Position numbers and translations under genes: made by a program
DNA from: Nannobrachium achirus
Taxonomy: Eukaryota > Chordata > Actinopteri > Myctophiformes > Myctophidae
Direction: 5' to 3'
Assembly: GCA_963921795.1 (NCBI GenBank)
Contig: OY997642.1
Location: 4,795,944 to 4,859,943, forward strand
Length of the DNA stretch: 64,000 nucleotides
Part shown: piece after piece, positions 9,847-18,934 of the stretch
Layout: each line of letters opens with the position of its first letter
Numbering within the stretch: the stretch's first letter is position 1
The notes under the pieces: generated by a model
What the model saw: the letters and a program-made list of their open reading frames with translations, nothing else
Databases searched by the model: none
Told to the model about the DNA's origin: nothing

Positions 9847-10739
9847 TGCGTGCGTGCGCGTGCGTGCGCGCGTGTGTGTGCGTGTGTTAAAACATTTGAT
9901 TGGTTTAAGAGTATAACATAAGCTTTTATAACAAACATTGTGTTAATGCTCCTGTGTTGACAGACAAACCAAAGGTGGCCTTCTCTGCTGGTCTGGGTGT
10001 AGGGTGGTTTGGACCATATACTACTGTAACCACTCTGGTCTACTCTAGAGTTCACACTAACATCGGCAACGCATACAATCCATCTACAGGTAAGAGGGGA
10101 TTATGACAGGTTAATTCAATTATCAATTATCTCTCATTAACTAATTACACAACCACTATCTGACACATTGAAATGTGGACTACTGTCCAGATGTGTGTCC
10201 AGTGAAACTCACTGTCACAGATCAATATAAGAAAGCAAAATAAGTTCCAACACACTGAGAATACATCAGAACATATGTTGTGGTTGAAACCATCATCTTC
10301 TTGTCCAAAATTATGGTAAGATGATGTATTCACACACCTGTACTAATAGTGTGTGTGCGTGCGTGCGTGCGTGCGTGCGCGTGTGTGTGTGTTTGCGTGT
10401 GCGTGTGCATGTACATGTACATGTCCTCTCATAGGCATTTTTTCAGCACCATTCAAAGGAGTCTATAACTTCAGGTTTACAGCAGCTTGTGGCGGTTCAG
10501 CACCACACTCAGTGTGCATCAAGCTGTTTAAAAATGGACAGAGTCTCATGTGGAACTGTGGATACAATAGTCATCCTAACAAGTTTGAATATGTATCTAA
10601 TGGCATGGTGGTGGAGCTGGAGAGAGGAGACACAGTTGACATGCGTTTACCTCGTACTACTACTAAGAACACATACAGGCTCCATGACGATAACGACAAC
10701 CAGAACACATTCTCTGGGTTTCTGCTCTACACTCTGTAA
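1159..10739 (+). CDS. C1q-like gene A (spliced; signal-peptide exon outside the window)
   Basis: Gene for a secreted coiled-coil plus C1q-domain protein. Supported exons are 1159-1272, 2172-2246, 4374-4466, 7037-7108, 9964-10089 and 10435-10739, ending in TAA. All exon borders are AG/GT and phase 1, and the joined exons plus the one base carried from the missing first exon give 262 codons including the stop, with no internal stop. The first four exons encode a heptad-rich stalk; the last two encode one C1q domain of about 140 residues ending FSGFLLYTL. In the family the C1q domain is a ten-strand jelly roll that trimerises, and fish use many such proteins in innate defence. No collagen Gly-X-Y exon is present. 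The signal-peptide exon was not found and is presumed to lie upstream. Which stalk exons are used together in mRNA cannot be told from DNA. Confidence 0.8.
1425..1720. repeat. LINE 3'-UTR fragment and a short interspersed block
   Basis: Bases about 1430-1470 carry the 'ATCAGACACTTACAGTAAGCA' type sequence that follows each coiled-coil exon and resembles the 3'-UTR of fish LINEs. Bases about 1565-1715 match 62,635-62,785 downstream of gene C almost base for base, so this block is repeated within the locus. The open frame on the - strand here is not a gene. Confidence 0.5.
1806..1871. repeat. Microsatellite (CACG)n / (AC)n
   Basis: Simple CA then CACG/GCAC tetranucleotide repeat, about 65 bp. 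Confidence 0.95.
1899..2030 (+). mobile_element. 5' end fragment of a Helentron-like (HINE) element
   Basis: Starts with GCGACCGTAGGTC, the terminal inverted repeat of the complete copies at 19,920 and 60,599, and follows them for a few tens of bases before diverging. Truncated copy. Confidence 0.55.
2172..2246 (+). CDS. Gene A coiled-coil exon, 25 codons (type AQLSSVE)
   Basis: Phase 1-1 exon with TTTCAG acceptor and GGTGGT donor. Reads [20 protein letters not shown] then ERQNEG. Sister exons are 26267-26320 (gene B, shortened) and 53840-53914 (gene C, same length). The first codon is GGT here instead of GCT. The upstream 40 bp, with repeated 'ATTAATG' words, are conserved at all sister exons, so exon and intron were duplicated together. 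Confidence 0.78.
2790..2950. repeat. Interspersed repeat core (GCGCCA...AATCGGTAC)
   Basis: Contains 'TGTAGCGCCATCAGGAGGC' and 'CACGCAAATCGGTAC', shared with 20,409-20,690, 23,020-23,215, 52,160-52,660 and 63,050-63,535. In the 19.9-kb copy this core lies inside a Helentron-like element, so I take these as fragments of that family. Confidence 0.5.
2951..3290 (-). mobile_element. tRNA-derived SINE
   Basis: On the - strand the 5' end is tRNA-like: an A-box region (GTAGCTGAATGGTTAG) is followed about 40 bp later by a B box GGTTCGATTCC (complement at 3214-3224). The element ends in a (TCAA)n-type tail next to the GATTGATT repeat near 2951. 3'-end fragments of the same family occur at 4195-4290 (+) and 54,828-54,950 (-). 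No RNA gene function is implied. Confidence 0.75.
3384..3433 (+). pseudogene. Truncated copy of the AQLSSVE coiled-coil exon
   Basis: After a normal TTTCAG acceptor the sequence reads [14 protein letters not shown], matching the exon at 2172, then breaks off into hAT-MITE sequence (TTGTACTTTTTACTCC). The donor half is lost, so it is a dead exon copy. Confidence 0.75.
3434..3627 (+). mobile_element. Fragment of the CAGTGGTGTAAAG hAT MITE family
   Basis: Matches the interior of the complete 58,568-59,074 element, including 'CACTACAATTATTTGAAAA' and 'CTTCAGCCCTGTATACATTT'. It ends with a worn half of the hairpin core (GTAGATCTGCT). The same block lies at 54,500-54,600 in gene C, so it was present before duplication. 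Confidence 0.6.
3628..3750 (+). repeat. Helentron-like 5' fragment plus three copies of a TGACATCACC unit
   Basis: GCGACCATAGGTCGC begins a truncated Helentron-like copy, followed by three copies of a 15-bp unit containing TGACATCAC (about 3700-3746). The equivalent array in gene C (55,908-56,155) has expanded to about 17 copies. Confidence 0.7.
3751..4373. other. Intron of gene A holding empty target sites for gene C insertions
   Basis: Bases 3751-4035 match 56,155-56,399, 58,532-58,567 and 59,075-59,110 of gene C. They show the uninterrupted target for two gene-C insertions: TTA at 3990-3992 (foldback element) and about 4016-4024 (hAT MITE). A SINE 3' fragment lies at about 4195-4290. No gene is seen. 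Confidence 0.7.
4374..4466 (+). CDS. Gene A coiled-coil exon, 31 codons (shortened EMSAKL type)
   Basis: Phase 1-1 exon with an AAG acceptor and GTAAAT donor. Reads [20 protein letters not shown] then [12 protein letters not shown]. Against the 38-codon version it lacks seven codons in the middle (the SNSDNQV-type joint), exactly 21 bases, so the frame is kept. The acceptor is weaker than the CAG used by sister exons. Confidence 0.72.
4490..4580 (-). mobile_element. LINE 3'-UTR fragment next to the minisatellite
   Basis: Contains 'ATTTATCAGACACTTAGCG' and 'CTCAGTAAAGGATCA', also seen after exons at 1272, 7108, 26,683 and 60,410 and beside every minisatellite array. It resembles the 3'-UTR of fish LINEs, here read on the - strand. 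Confidence 0.55.
4581..5640. repeat. Minisatellite: about 19 x 50-bp units then 3 x 37-bp units
   Basis: Near-perfect 50-bp tandem repeat (core GTCCAGGGTGTTTTAGGGA) from 4581 to about 5520, followed by a 37-bp short form that lacks 13 bp. Related arrays: 8937-9222, 27,290-27,885, 61,498-62,010. On the - strand the unit reads [18 protein letters not shown], close to the C-terminus of a LINE polyprotein still recognisable at 45,347-45,538. Frames running through the array are not genes. Confidence 0.95.
5641..7036. other. Gene A intron: conserved post-array segment, then unrecognised DNA
   Basis: Bases 5641-5800 (TTGAATGTTTAATGGATCAC onward) match the sequence after the arrays at 9240, 27,905 and 62,045. 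From 5885 to about 6250 the sequence is specific to this copy; it has a polyadenylation-like AATAAAG on the + strand and could be a solo LTR-like insertion, but I see no proof. Bases 6436-6500 are a GC-rich fragment. A TGGTG repeat lies at 6899-6942. No exon is found. Confidence 0.5.
7037..7108 (+). CDS. Gene A coiled-coil exon, 24 codons (short EMAANL type)
   Basis: Phase 1-1 exon with TTTCAG acceptor and GTAATT donor. Reads [20 protein letters not shown] then KDIEG. It is a shortened relative of the EMSAKL exon, joining the first nine or so codons directly to the QVQLLENRL half. It has the same length as the gene C exon at 60339-60410, but there the deletion falls elsewhere. Confidence 0.74.
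7250..7520. repeat. LINE 3' fragment, (GT)n tract and a 24-base G run
   Basis: LINE 3'-UTR-like block at about 7263-7350, then (GT)n at 7393-7475, CGTG repeats, and an unbroken run of G from about 7483 to 7506. Histidine-rich - strand frames here come from the repeat and are not genes. Confidence 0.9.
7521..8936. other. Gene A intron without recognised gene; LINE 3'-end fragment at about 8664-8760
   Basis: A (CAGA)n tract lies near 7652-7692. Bases about 8664-8760 (GGTAACAGACTGATGGCTGG, CTCTTTTTCAGCAGTGCC) match the extreme 3' end of the full-length LINE at 38,655-38,760, in the same orientation (LINE on - strand). The second fish-LINE 3'-UTR motif flanks it on both sides (8625 and 8820). 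Nothing else is recognised. Confidence 0.6.
8937..9222. repeat. Minisatellite, five 50-bp units and two 37-bp units
   Basis: Same unit family as 4581-5640. As there, long units come first and short units last. The overlapping + strand open frames have a 50-bp periodicity and are artefacts. Confidence 0.93.
9407..9736 (+). mobile_element. hAT MITE, family CAGGGGTTCCCAAAC (copy A)
   Basis: Begins CAGGGGTTCCCAAAC and ends in an inverted relative (CACTTTGAAAACCCT). An 8-bp target (GTCTAGTA at 9399-9406) is echoed after it (ATCTAGTA at 9737-9744). Identical placement in B (28,078-28,418) and C (62,205-62,533) shows it inserted before the gene duplicated. Confidence 0.85.
9775..9888. repeat. (TG)n microsatellite before C1q exon 1 of gene A
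   Basis: About 113 bp of TG then GCGTGC variants, ending about 75 bp before the C1q exon. The same position in gene B holds 28,461-28,540. Confidence 0.95.
9964..10089 (+). CDS. Gene A C1q-domain exon 1 (42 codons)
   Basis: First half of the C1q domain. Acceptor GACAG, donor GTAAG, phase 1-1. Reads [20 protein letters not shown], then [23 protein letters not shown], the hydrophobic VYSRV strand and N[10 protein letters not shown] are hallmarks of the C1q/TNF-fold N-terminal half. Compared with gene B it differs by only a few residues ([11 protein letters not shown] versus GAFGPYTTETT), so purifying selection or recent duplication is likely. Confidence 0.93.
10348..10420. repeat. (TG)n/(CGTG)n tract close to the C1q exon 2 acceptor
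   Basis: Degenerate TG repeat ending about 15-30 bp before the acceptor at 10433-10434. The only pyrimidine tract is the short TCCTCTCATAG. Gene B has the same arrangement with a longer tract. Confidence 0.9.
10435..10739 (+). CDS. Gene A C1q-domain exon 2 (terminal exon)
   Basis: Completes the C1q domain: [20 protein letters not shown], then a strand with [36 protein letters not shown] and the family-typical end [11 protein letters not shown] followed by TAA. The two internal cysteines flanking the KNGQ loop are kept. In gene B the region before the last strand has three more residues (GSGTTADGTQ), a loop-length difference. The 3' flank GGATAAACT is conserved between A and B. Confidence 0.94.
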
Positions 10740-10838
10740 GGATAAACTCTAGCAAATACTCAAGTATTCAAAAGTACAAATTACAAAGTGCATTTTCTTT
10801 TTGATATCATTGCATTGCTCAATTGAAATTCAGAACAA

Positions 10839-10890
10839 AAGCAGATCTACAAATTCACGACAGTTGTGAGCATGTAGATTGGCTATTTTC
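10839..10890. repeat. Hairpin core repeat (degenerate)
   Basis: GCAGATCTACAAATTCACGA faces GTTGTGAGCATGTAGATTGG. Same location in the gene B flank is 29,661-29,702, so it predates duplication. Confidence 0.7.
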
Positions 10891-10906
10891 ACTATAGTTG
10901 AATTAA

Positions 10907-11154
10907 AGGAGCTATAGTCAACTTTTTCATTGTAGGACCGACACTTTGTTTACATCCTAGTCTAGACACTAGAATGTAAACAAAGTGCCGGTCTGACAAT
11001 GGCCAAAATGATTATTTTATCATTATTTTACGCTTTTTGTGGTCATTTTTGAATAGGAACACATATATGAAGCTTATTATTTTTATAAAATATTTTCGAA
11101 ACATTATTTTTATTTTAGCATCCGTTTTTCAAGAAAAGGTTGACTATAGCTCCT
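10907..11154. mobile_element. MITE with TTAA target duplication (family AGGAGCTATAGTCAAC)
   Basis: Terminal inverted repeats AGGAGCTATAGTCAAC / GTTGACTATAGCTCCT flanked by TTAA (10903-10906, 11155-11158). An inner palindrome holds ACTTTGTTTACAT. The B copy at about 29,714-29,725 has the empty site. TTAA targets are used by piggyBac and Kolobok transposons; the AGG termini favour Kolobok-like (inference). Confidence 0.85.
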
Positions 11155-11289
11155 TTAATTAATAATCTATATTTTTCAAAGTTTGGGTCTCAAGGGTGGA
11201 AATGTAATGGAGAGAATATTATGTGCTTGCAAAAATAATGAATAATTATAAAATAATTGTAAAATGATGACTCAGTGGTTTTCTGCTCT

Positions 11290-11473
11290 ATACTATGTAA
11301 CGGTGGTTCTCAAAGTGGGGTCTAGGGACCGTCCCCAGCAAATGGAATTAATATTGCATAAACAATCTGTTTAATCACTTCAACCGTACACACATCGGCT
11401 ATCTGAAAATAGCTGATCTACAAGCTCACAACGTGTAGCAATTCTATCCATTGTGAGCTCACAGATCTGCTTT
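11290..11473. repeat. hAT-type fragment and hairpin core copy
   Basis: Bases 11,286-11,330 (GGTGGTTCTCAAAGTGGGG) are the end of a hAT-like element. Hairpin core at 11,411-11,473: GCTGATCTACAAGCTCACAA facing TTGTGAGCTCACAGATC. In the B copy the same hairpin is split by the SINE at 30,672. Confidence 0.65.
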
Positions 11474-12310
11474 AAAAATAAAAAGATTCAGGATATTTTT
11501 GACTTTTAACATTTTAACAACTGTTTTTTGTTTTATTTTTATTTGTTTTCTCTATAATTTTTATCCCACAATTTTGTAACCCATTTTTTCACCCAGTGCT
11601 AATTGCCTATGTAATCCTGGGCTCTGCTCTCCCTCTGTCGCGCCAAGGGAGACAACGGACTGACCTCATGCTTCCTTCTATGCATGAGGAGTCCAAGTTG
11701 CTTCTTTTCACCTGACAGTGGAGATTTCCCTGGTTTGGACGTAGCGCGTGGAAGGAACACGTTATTCCAACCAGTTCCTTTCCCCTCCATCAGGCGCCCT
11801 GGCTGGCCAGGGGGAGGCATTATTGAGACCAGGATTACGTGCATGTTTTTGTGAGGGTATCAACCCTAGGAGACACGGGGAGAACATGCAAACTCCACAC
11901 AGAAAGGCCCTATCGCCAACCCCACCTAGGGTGTGGGCGCCTGTTTTTTGTTTTATAATGGCCTGCATAACTTCCGTGGCTGTTATCAAGGTGAACATTT
12001 GACAAATAATTATAGTTGCAGTTAGAATGATGATTTGGGAATGATGGCCAATTAGCCTACAAAGAGAAATGTTAATTATTTTAAATGGTATTTTCACTAT
12101 TTTTTTAAGTTTGGGTCCCAGGAGTTTCTTCCTAGAAATATCAAAAGTACTTTTTACTCTATAGCAATTAGTTGAAAGCTTTAGATACTTTGTTGCTGCT
12201 TGTTTTATACTTTCAATATTCCTAATCAAACGTTTATCCTGTACAGTAGACCTGCAATTTATTAAAACACTTTGAGAAATGTCTACATTGTGCTGTTACT
12301 ACTTTTACTC
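11474..12310. other. 3' flank of gene A, no gene recognised
   Basis: Bases 12,160-12,310 match 36,080-36,245 in the B flank; the last part (TACTTTTACTCAAGTA) resembles the end of a hAT MITE. The frames at 11,599-12,229 lack family features and are not supported. Confidence 0.6.
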
Positions 12311-12450
12311 AAGTAATCAATGTGAGTATTTCTACCAGCACTACTGGTAATCAATGTGAGTATTTCTACCAGCACTACTGGTAATCAATGTGAGTATTTC
12401 TACCAGCACTACTGGTAATCAATGTGAGTATTTCTACCACACTACTGGTA
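12311..12450. repeat. Small 33-35-bp satellite array (about 4 units)
   Basis: Units contain AATCAATGTGAGTATTTCTA and CACTACTGGT. The same array in the B flank (36,240-38,575) has grown to about 40 units. The unit looks like the terminus of the MITE just upstream. Confidence 0.93.
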
Positions 12451-12577
12451 CCATATACTTTAAAGAGCTTCCATAATGCTCATATTCATCTGTCAATAAA
12501 TAAAAACATATTCAAAAGCACTGTGTCTATTGTATGTTTGACTGATTATGTTTAACACTGTATTGATACATCTAGAA

Positions 12578-12950
12578 CTGTGGTTCTCAACCAGTGGTCC
12601 GGGGACCACCATTGGTCCTGGAGGGGGTTCCAGGTGGTCCCCAGCTAAATGATGGAGAGTTGGTAACCAAATGGACCCTCATAGACCTTTAACTCTTGAC
12701 AGTGTAAATGAAACCAGATGGACCCCTACGGGTCCATTTGGTTTCATTTTACGCTCTCAAGAGTTAAATTATTGTTAAACATCTGCATATTCTTAATTTA
12801 CAAGACGTCTACACCATTACAGAATGTAGAATAATTATTATTGTGATGGTTTTCCTGTTATCTCTCCTATGACACCACATCAATACAGTATGAATTGTGG
12901 ACTAAATCCTATCCAACAATAACTTTGTAAGTGTTGAGTGTGAGAGGCTA
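12578..12950. mobile_element. hAT MITE fragment (GTGGTTCTCAACCAGTGG) with inner hairpin
   Basis: Left part of the element that is complete at 44,003-44,459. An internal hairpin (12,688-12,770) pairs TTAACTCTTGACAGTGTAAA with its near-complement. The right end is cut off at the MITE that starts near 12,950. Confidence 0.75.
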
Positions 12951-13401
12951 TAGAGCATCGCAGTTGAAGCCCCACCCCGTCTTCACTCTGAGGTTGGAAG
13001 CGTTTTCCCCATTCATTTCTTCCATAGACATTTCATAAAGTATTTATTTTCACGTTTTTAAGCCTCGGACAAAGGATTTCTGCTGAAGTGCAATAATCTG
13101 CCGGGCAGTAGCTATTTTCGCGGCAACCGCAAGATTTACAAAAGAAGAAGAATCTCCACCAATCACAGACGTCGATTTCACCGGATGTACAGTTTTAGCA
13201 GTATGGGTATGTTTTTACTAAAACTAGAGTGATTGCATACATACTCGGGAGTTCTACAGGAGCATATAGAACCATTTTACAACCACCAGCCTAGTGGTAA
13301 GTGTACATTGAATTGCTACGACTTTGTGGCTGATAATGAAAAACCCTATGGTGAAAATGAATGGGCAGTTTACTTTCTGACACCTCACTGCGATGCTCTA
13401 T
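12951..13401. mobile_element. MITE with TAGAGCATCGCAG termini
   Basis: TAGAGCATCGCAG at the left and CTGCGATGCTCTA at the right, each flanked by TA. This fits a Tc1/mariner-like non-autonomous element, about 450 bp. No coding frame. Confidence 0.65.
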
Positions 13402-13403
13402 AG

Positions 13404-15885
13404 AGTAGACCTTATTCACACTGCGGCCATCTTGGATCACATCACTTCCTGGGATAGCAGCCTGCATTACAAACCATTGTGAACAATGGAGATCAATTCA
13501 CCTTTTATTTGCCGAGCTGCATATTCGGTACCATTTAAACCCTCTATAAATGGTAAAAGGTAGACCTACTTAAAATATCTGCGATGCAACGCGTTGTGAG
13601 CTTGTAGATCAGCTATTTTTTGGCAAATGTTCTGCCCCAAGATAATGGATTTTGATAATATTGTAAATCGCCATTTCTTTTGTCACAATAGAGGGTATGT
13701 GCATGCTTAAAGTGAATGGCAAATCGAGTGGCAAAGTGAGTTTAACGTCATTTAACATTGTTTAATTCAATCAGAAAGGACTTTTCTGTTTGGATGTATG
13801 AGCCGTTAAGGCCAAAAAGTAGTTTTTTTGCCACTCAGTAGGCTTTCCCGCATAACTTCCTGGTATGATGATGATGTCACACGCATACCCTCTATAATCG
13901 TGATGTTCATATCGTCCCATCCCTACACGCAAGTAAAGGGTGCTGCACCCTACAGGTGTCACCTGATACAAGGAGCAAGTTGCCACCTCCACAGAGTGTA
14001 GTCTAATTTCTAGCGCAAAGCACATGGGTGTCATTTTGTTCGTTTCTTGATAGTCATGTTAAATTATGACACCACATAAAAATGTAATATTTCCAACAGA
14101 TTGTGATCGTCCATATAATAATGTCAGAACAGTGTAATTATCGTTAGACTCCAATAACCCCCATGTATCTCCCACATTCCCTCCGCAGTCACAGTTTTTG
14201 TATGAATGTAGAATCATGTGTAGGATGCAGTTTGCATTCAGAGTGATGTGAGGAGATTTAAAGTCCTGTCTCTACATTCATGCCAGTGTCGTTAATTCTG
14301 TCCAAAGTTCTTCAGTCGTGCAGGGAAAAGATGAGTCGAGAAGTGGCTAGTTGTAGGCAGTCAACAAACTTTATTTTCTTCACAGAATGCAGAATATGAG
14401 CATAGCTTCGCCTCTCGCATCTGGATTGGAACTAAAACCTGACGGCGGATTCACACTGCAATCCGTTTGATTAGAACTGATTCTGAAAACGGTTGCTGGT
14501 TCACGCTGGCCAGCATTCACATTGGCATGCCTTCTGGCCTCCCTGGAGATCACTAGCACTATACGTCCCGATCCTATAGGTGGCGGTATGCACATAGTGC
14601 CTCGCTGTTGAATACAGACGTCATCAACTATGCGACATTGCTGATTCTGGTCGCCAAGAAATTCAGGCACGAAAGTTGATGTAACAATCCAATGACGCGC
14701 GACAGCGCAGTGTGGAACAGTGTTGCAGTGATCCCCGACGACCAAACCTTTTCTGAGTCGGGGTCTCGCACCCCCCGAAGTTCACACCTCGAGAACTGTT
14801 TAACAAAGAAACAAGCCTATTTGCATATCAATAGACCTGTATAGTAGGCGTCGAGTGACGTTCACTGATCTACCAGCTCACAATGCCTCGCATCCGCGAC
14901 GCGTTGTGAGCTTGTAGATCTGCTATTTTCCAGGCGCAGAAATGAATGAATGATGATGAGCGAGTCACTGTGTCAGACTTCCAGCGCAGCGCACGTTATT
15001 ATTTTTATTATTTAATAATCAACATAGCCTACAATTGAAACGCTTTCACAAGCCACAGTGTGGCTTAATTAATGTTCACATTAAGGGTAACAAGCACGTC
15101 AAGCAGGCACACTGCATGCACTGCACATTACATTAGAACAAGTGTGCTAGTGAGTGCAAATCAGTGGCTTCCTCAAAGAAAAAGAAACGAGGCGAAAAAG
15201 CGTTGGTACACTAGTATTAACGCTACGACACCAAAACGGGACATGCCCGTGCTGTCTTCGGCTGGAGAGTGGAGTCGGAGATGCTACTGGTGCTGCTGAT
15301 GATGATGATGATGATGATGAAGAGAAGTTGGCGGTGTTGACGGACTCGGATTTATTGGACGGGTGATGGGTTGTGATTCTAGGTCTAGGATGTCAGGGTT
15401 AAATAAATGTATCTTTTTCATCTGTGGAGCTGCCAGTTTTTAGCAGAGCATCCTTAACTTTATGATAGTGTAGTTTGAGCCACTTGACTTTAGCACGGCA
15501 TTGTTCTATTGTTCTGTTAAATCCACGCTCACGCATATAGGCCTACTCACTGATTACCGAAAATATGTCTGCATTTTTGTGGGTATTGTCTAATTGCGTT
15601 TGGATGTCAGCGTCTGCGCAAATCTCCAGCAAGCAAGCAATCTAACGCGTCGCTGATCTTATGGCCATGTCGACAACTGTTACCTAGTGTTTATTTGTGG
15701 CGACGCCTGACTCGTCGAATTTATATGAGGTCACGTTCAACATCAAAACCGGTTTTGTGGACGGTTGCTTCACACTGCAGCTCACCATTCACAAGGTCGC
15801 ATCAAGCAGCCTCGAGACTACCTCTTGAGGTGGTTTCGAGGCTATCCGGTTCTGAGGAAAACCGCAGGCTTCACACTGTCAAAAC
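13404..15885. other. Gene-free, transposon-rich stretch
   Basis: No exon or long frame with family features. Half hairpin core at 13,588-13,622; full core at 14,865-14,930 with a GC-rich tip; (GAT)n at 15,296-15,322. Short words (TTCACACTGCA, AAAACCGGT) recur in both orientations between 14,440 and 17,470 and probably belong to a larger worn DNA element into which the next hAT element inserted. Confidence 0.5.
14865..14930. repeat. Hairpin core repeat
   Basis: CTGATCTACCAGCTCACAA faces TTGTGAGCTTGTAGATC with a CG-rich loop. Confidence 0.85.
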
Positions 15886-17429
15886 CAGAGTTGGGTGTAA
15901 CGCGTTACAAAGTAACGCGTTACTGTAATAATACTACTTTTTTCGGTAACGAGTAGTGTAACGGTACTACTCCTCCGAAATAATAATAACACTACAAATA
16001 CTGCCTGGTCGCGTTACTCGCTACTCGCTACTTTCGTGCCTGCAGTTTCTGCTTCTGCCTTCAGCAGGAACCGATTGTAAACATCATCACTTGTCTTTTA
16101 AAACATTGGAACTGCCATTTATCTAAAATAACTAACCAAAGAAGAGGTAATCAAACACATTTGATAACACATTTGATTGTCAGCGCAGCAGCAGGTCACG
16201 GTGACACTGTGGCAATCAAGCCAGCAGCCACCCGACATTTGATAACCATCGCATATAGATTAATACAAGGGACTAAAAACAGCAAACCCCCCAAATACGG
16301 ATATTTATAATATCAAGCAAAGAAATGAGTTACCTTTTGCCCATGAGAGAAAGGGAGAGAGAGAGAGAAAAGAGAAAAAAAGAGTGGCACGGCAGCGCAT
16401 CACGAGGTGCGCAAAGCCGACGTTTGAATCACAGCCTAGATTAATATCCTACACGTGACAAGATACATTAAAACCCCCAAATAGTGAGTATTAAATATCC
16501 AGCGAGCCACAAGAATGAATTAGCCTACTGGAAATGTACGGTAGGCTGAGAGAGAGAGGGAAAAAGAGCACCTCACCTTTGCTCTGAGACTCTGACATGA
16601 GCTGATGATGACGGACAATTAATAATTCCTTATGCAAAACCATCGCTGCATGTTGCTTTTTTAAGCAAATGGGAAGTTTTCCGCTGCTAGAATTAGTTTG
16701 ACATTGTTTTAGTGCTTCTGCTGCACACGGAGTCATCTCATTGTAGTTCCATCACTTTCGCCTGCTACAGTAGGGTAGAGTGGGGGAATAGGCCCCCCCT
16801 GGGGTAATAAGCCCCCCAGCTGTATTTGACTACAGAACTACCTACTTTATAATAATTACTATATGACCTGCTGCGCTCTGTGGGGGGAGAATCTCCGCCA
16901 GGTCATGTCCACCCCTGGACTGGAAAATTCATAGGAGCCAAATGGAATGAAATCTGCTTAAACTGACTGACATATGGATACAGAACTATAGGCTATAATG
17001 TCAGGTGGAAACCATGTATGTCCATAAATAAATGAATAAACTCATATGTGAGCTAAATAAGGCCACAGGGGCTCAGAAATAATTTAATTATTATAATTTT
17101 GATTAATTATTATAACTTCGTATTATTAATATTATTATTATTATTAGACTCATTCAAATGACCACCAGTGAGCCCTGCTCACTTCATTGAACAACATAAC
17201 TGTATTGTATTAGATATTATAATAATATATAATAAATATTTAATACATCTAATATATGTTGGCAATGCATCTCAGGCTTTTTTATGGAGTAACGCAAAAG
17301 TAGTGTAACGAGTAGTGTAACGAGTTACTTTCTCCAGGAAGTAATGAAGTAGTGTAAGGCACTACTTTTTTCAGAGGTAATATGTAATATGTAGTGCACT
17401 ACTTTTTGGAGTAACGGATCCCAACTCTG
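15886..17429. mobile_element. Non-autonomous hAT element, 1.54 kb
   Basis: Ends CAGAGTTGGG / CCCAACTCTG are flanked by an exact 8-bp duplication GTCAAAAC (15,878-15,885 and 17,430-17,437). Subterminal repeats of GTAACG and AGTAGTGTAACG lie at both ends. I recognise no transposase domain; the - strand frame at 16,491-16,736 is unassigned. Terminal sequence and 8-bp duplication are the hAT signature. Confidence 0.9.
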
Positions 17430-18934
17430 GTCAAAACCGGTCTAAACATCTGCCAAGTAGCCTCGAGACCGGTCCCGAGACCGCAGCGTGGCTAGCGACA
17501 GGTTTCTGAACCCAGAACTCACGCTCTGCCCCAACTTAAATAATCAACACTTCAAAGCCTTTTTGAATAGAGGCATGCCGTACCCACATGGCCTTTGGCT
17601 AATCAATACTGGGTGCGCCAAAAGAGGGGAGGGGCTGCAGTCAGCACAGACTGCACACTTAATACAGGTTATACAATATGCTCCAACACAAAGCTACAAT
17701 ATGATGAATCATTTTACAATCAATATTTCACTCATAACTCAAACAATCATACTCATACAGACAATTCCTGTTGAAAATGGTTAAGCAGAAGTTACTTTTA
17801 CCCAAAGATCAATAATTAAAACGTCTCTTTCTGAGCAGGGAGGAAAACAGAGGATTCCCTGAGAAGTCTTCACGTCCTATACTGGTTAATCATGAATATA
17901 TGTTTCTGCTTGCCACATTTCTCATCAACGGCCTATTAATGGCAAATCCTGGCAATATAAAAACATATATTCATAACCTTTAATTCCAAGGGATCAATAA
18001 TTTGTTTTCTTATGTGGTCATGTGTCTTGAGTCTTACACAAGTTTAGAGCCCAAACCATTTGCTTTATCCCATATTAGAATGTATGTCTACTTGTTGTCA
18101 CATCCCTCATTAAAAGGCCTTTTAATGAGAGATTCTGACAATCCCGACACACACTCCAATTATGAATATTTGTCCTTGGGACGTTTAAGCCCCGTGCACA
18201 CTGGGCAGATCCCGGGGCCGATTCATCCCGATCAGATTTCGGGATGACCCCCCGGGAAAATCGTTCGGTCGGCCCCGGACTCGGTCTTGGGTTTGAACGG
18301 TACCCCGACACGATTGGATTATGTTAATGGACTTTTTATGGCCTCGGTAGCTCTTCCGAGAATATCAAACTTGCTTGATATTCTCGGGCCATCGGGTAGA
18401 AACCCTTTACAATTATTGTCGTCTGAATGAGCTACCGGGTTAACTTCAGATTATATCCAAGCCAGCTCCTCCTCCTTTTTTTTTGGTATGCGAGGCACCC
18501 GTGTATTAAGGGCTCTAAATTGACCTAGTGCAACTTGACAGTGTAATGGAACCAAATGAACCCTACAGGTAAATGTTCCTTTTTGGACAGTTGGTTGAAG
18601 GCTTGGATGAGGCAATGGATTTTATTAAATCAATGATATTGGAGATGCGACACTCTCAGCCGTGTCTTGCTGGATGCGCATCACATTGCACACTGCGAAA
18701 GTTTGGGTACAAACCGCAACATTCCAGAAGAGCGGCAGTGATGATGGAGACTGTAATCTTTTAAAATATGTATAGTGAATGAAATCATACTGGACGACTG
18801 CATTATTATGCCCTTCTTAACTATGCGTAAAAGGTATACAATTTACACCTATCCAGAGGAGCGAGACGCGCGCTGGGATCCTTTCCGCTTTATCACAGAT
18901 GCAATATCTGTTCTTATTTTTATAGTTAACTTAA
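17430..18934. other. Gene-free stretch with inverted repeats
   Basis: A perfect 11-bp-stem hairpin (GAGAATATCAA / TTGATATTCTC) lies at 18,358-18,385, and a GC-rich worn repeat (CACTGGGCAGATCCCGGGG) at about 18,195-18,300. No exon seen. Confidence 0.5.

Noticed and set aside
10489-10752. Second + strand frame across C1q exon 2
   Set aside because: Out-of-frame shadow of the C1q coding exon; no domain.
14380-14745. 121-codon - strand frame
   Set aside because: No recognisable domain, no splice context, and it lies in transposon-like inverted repeat DNA.
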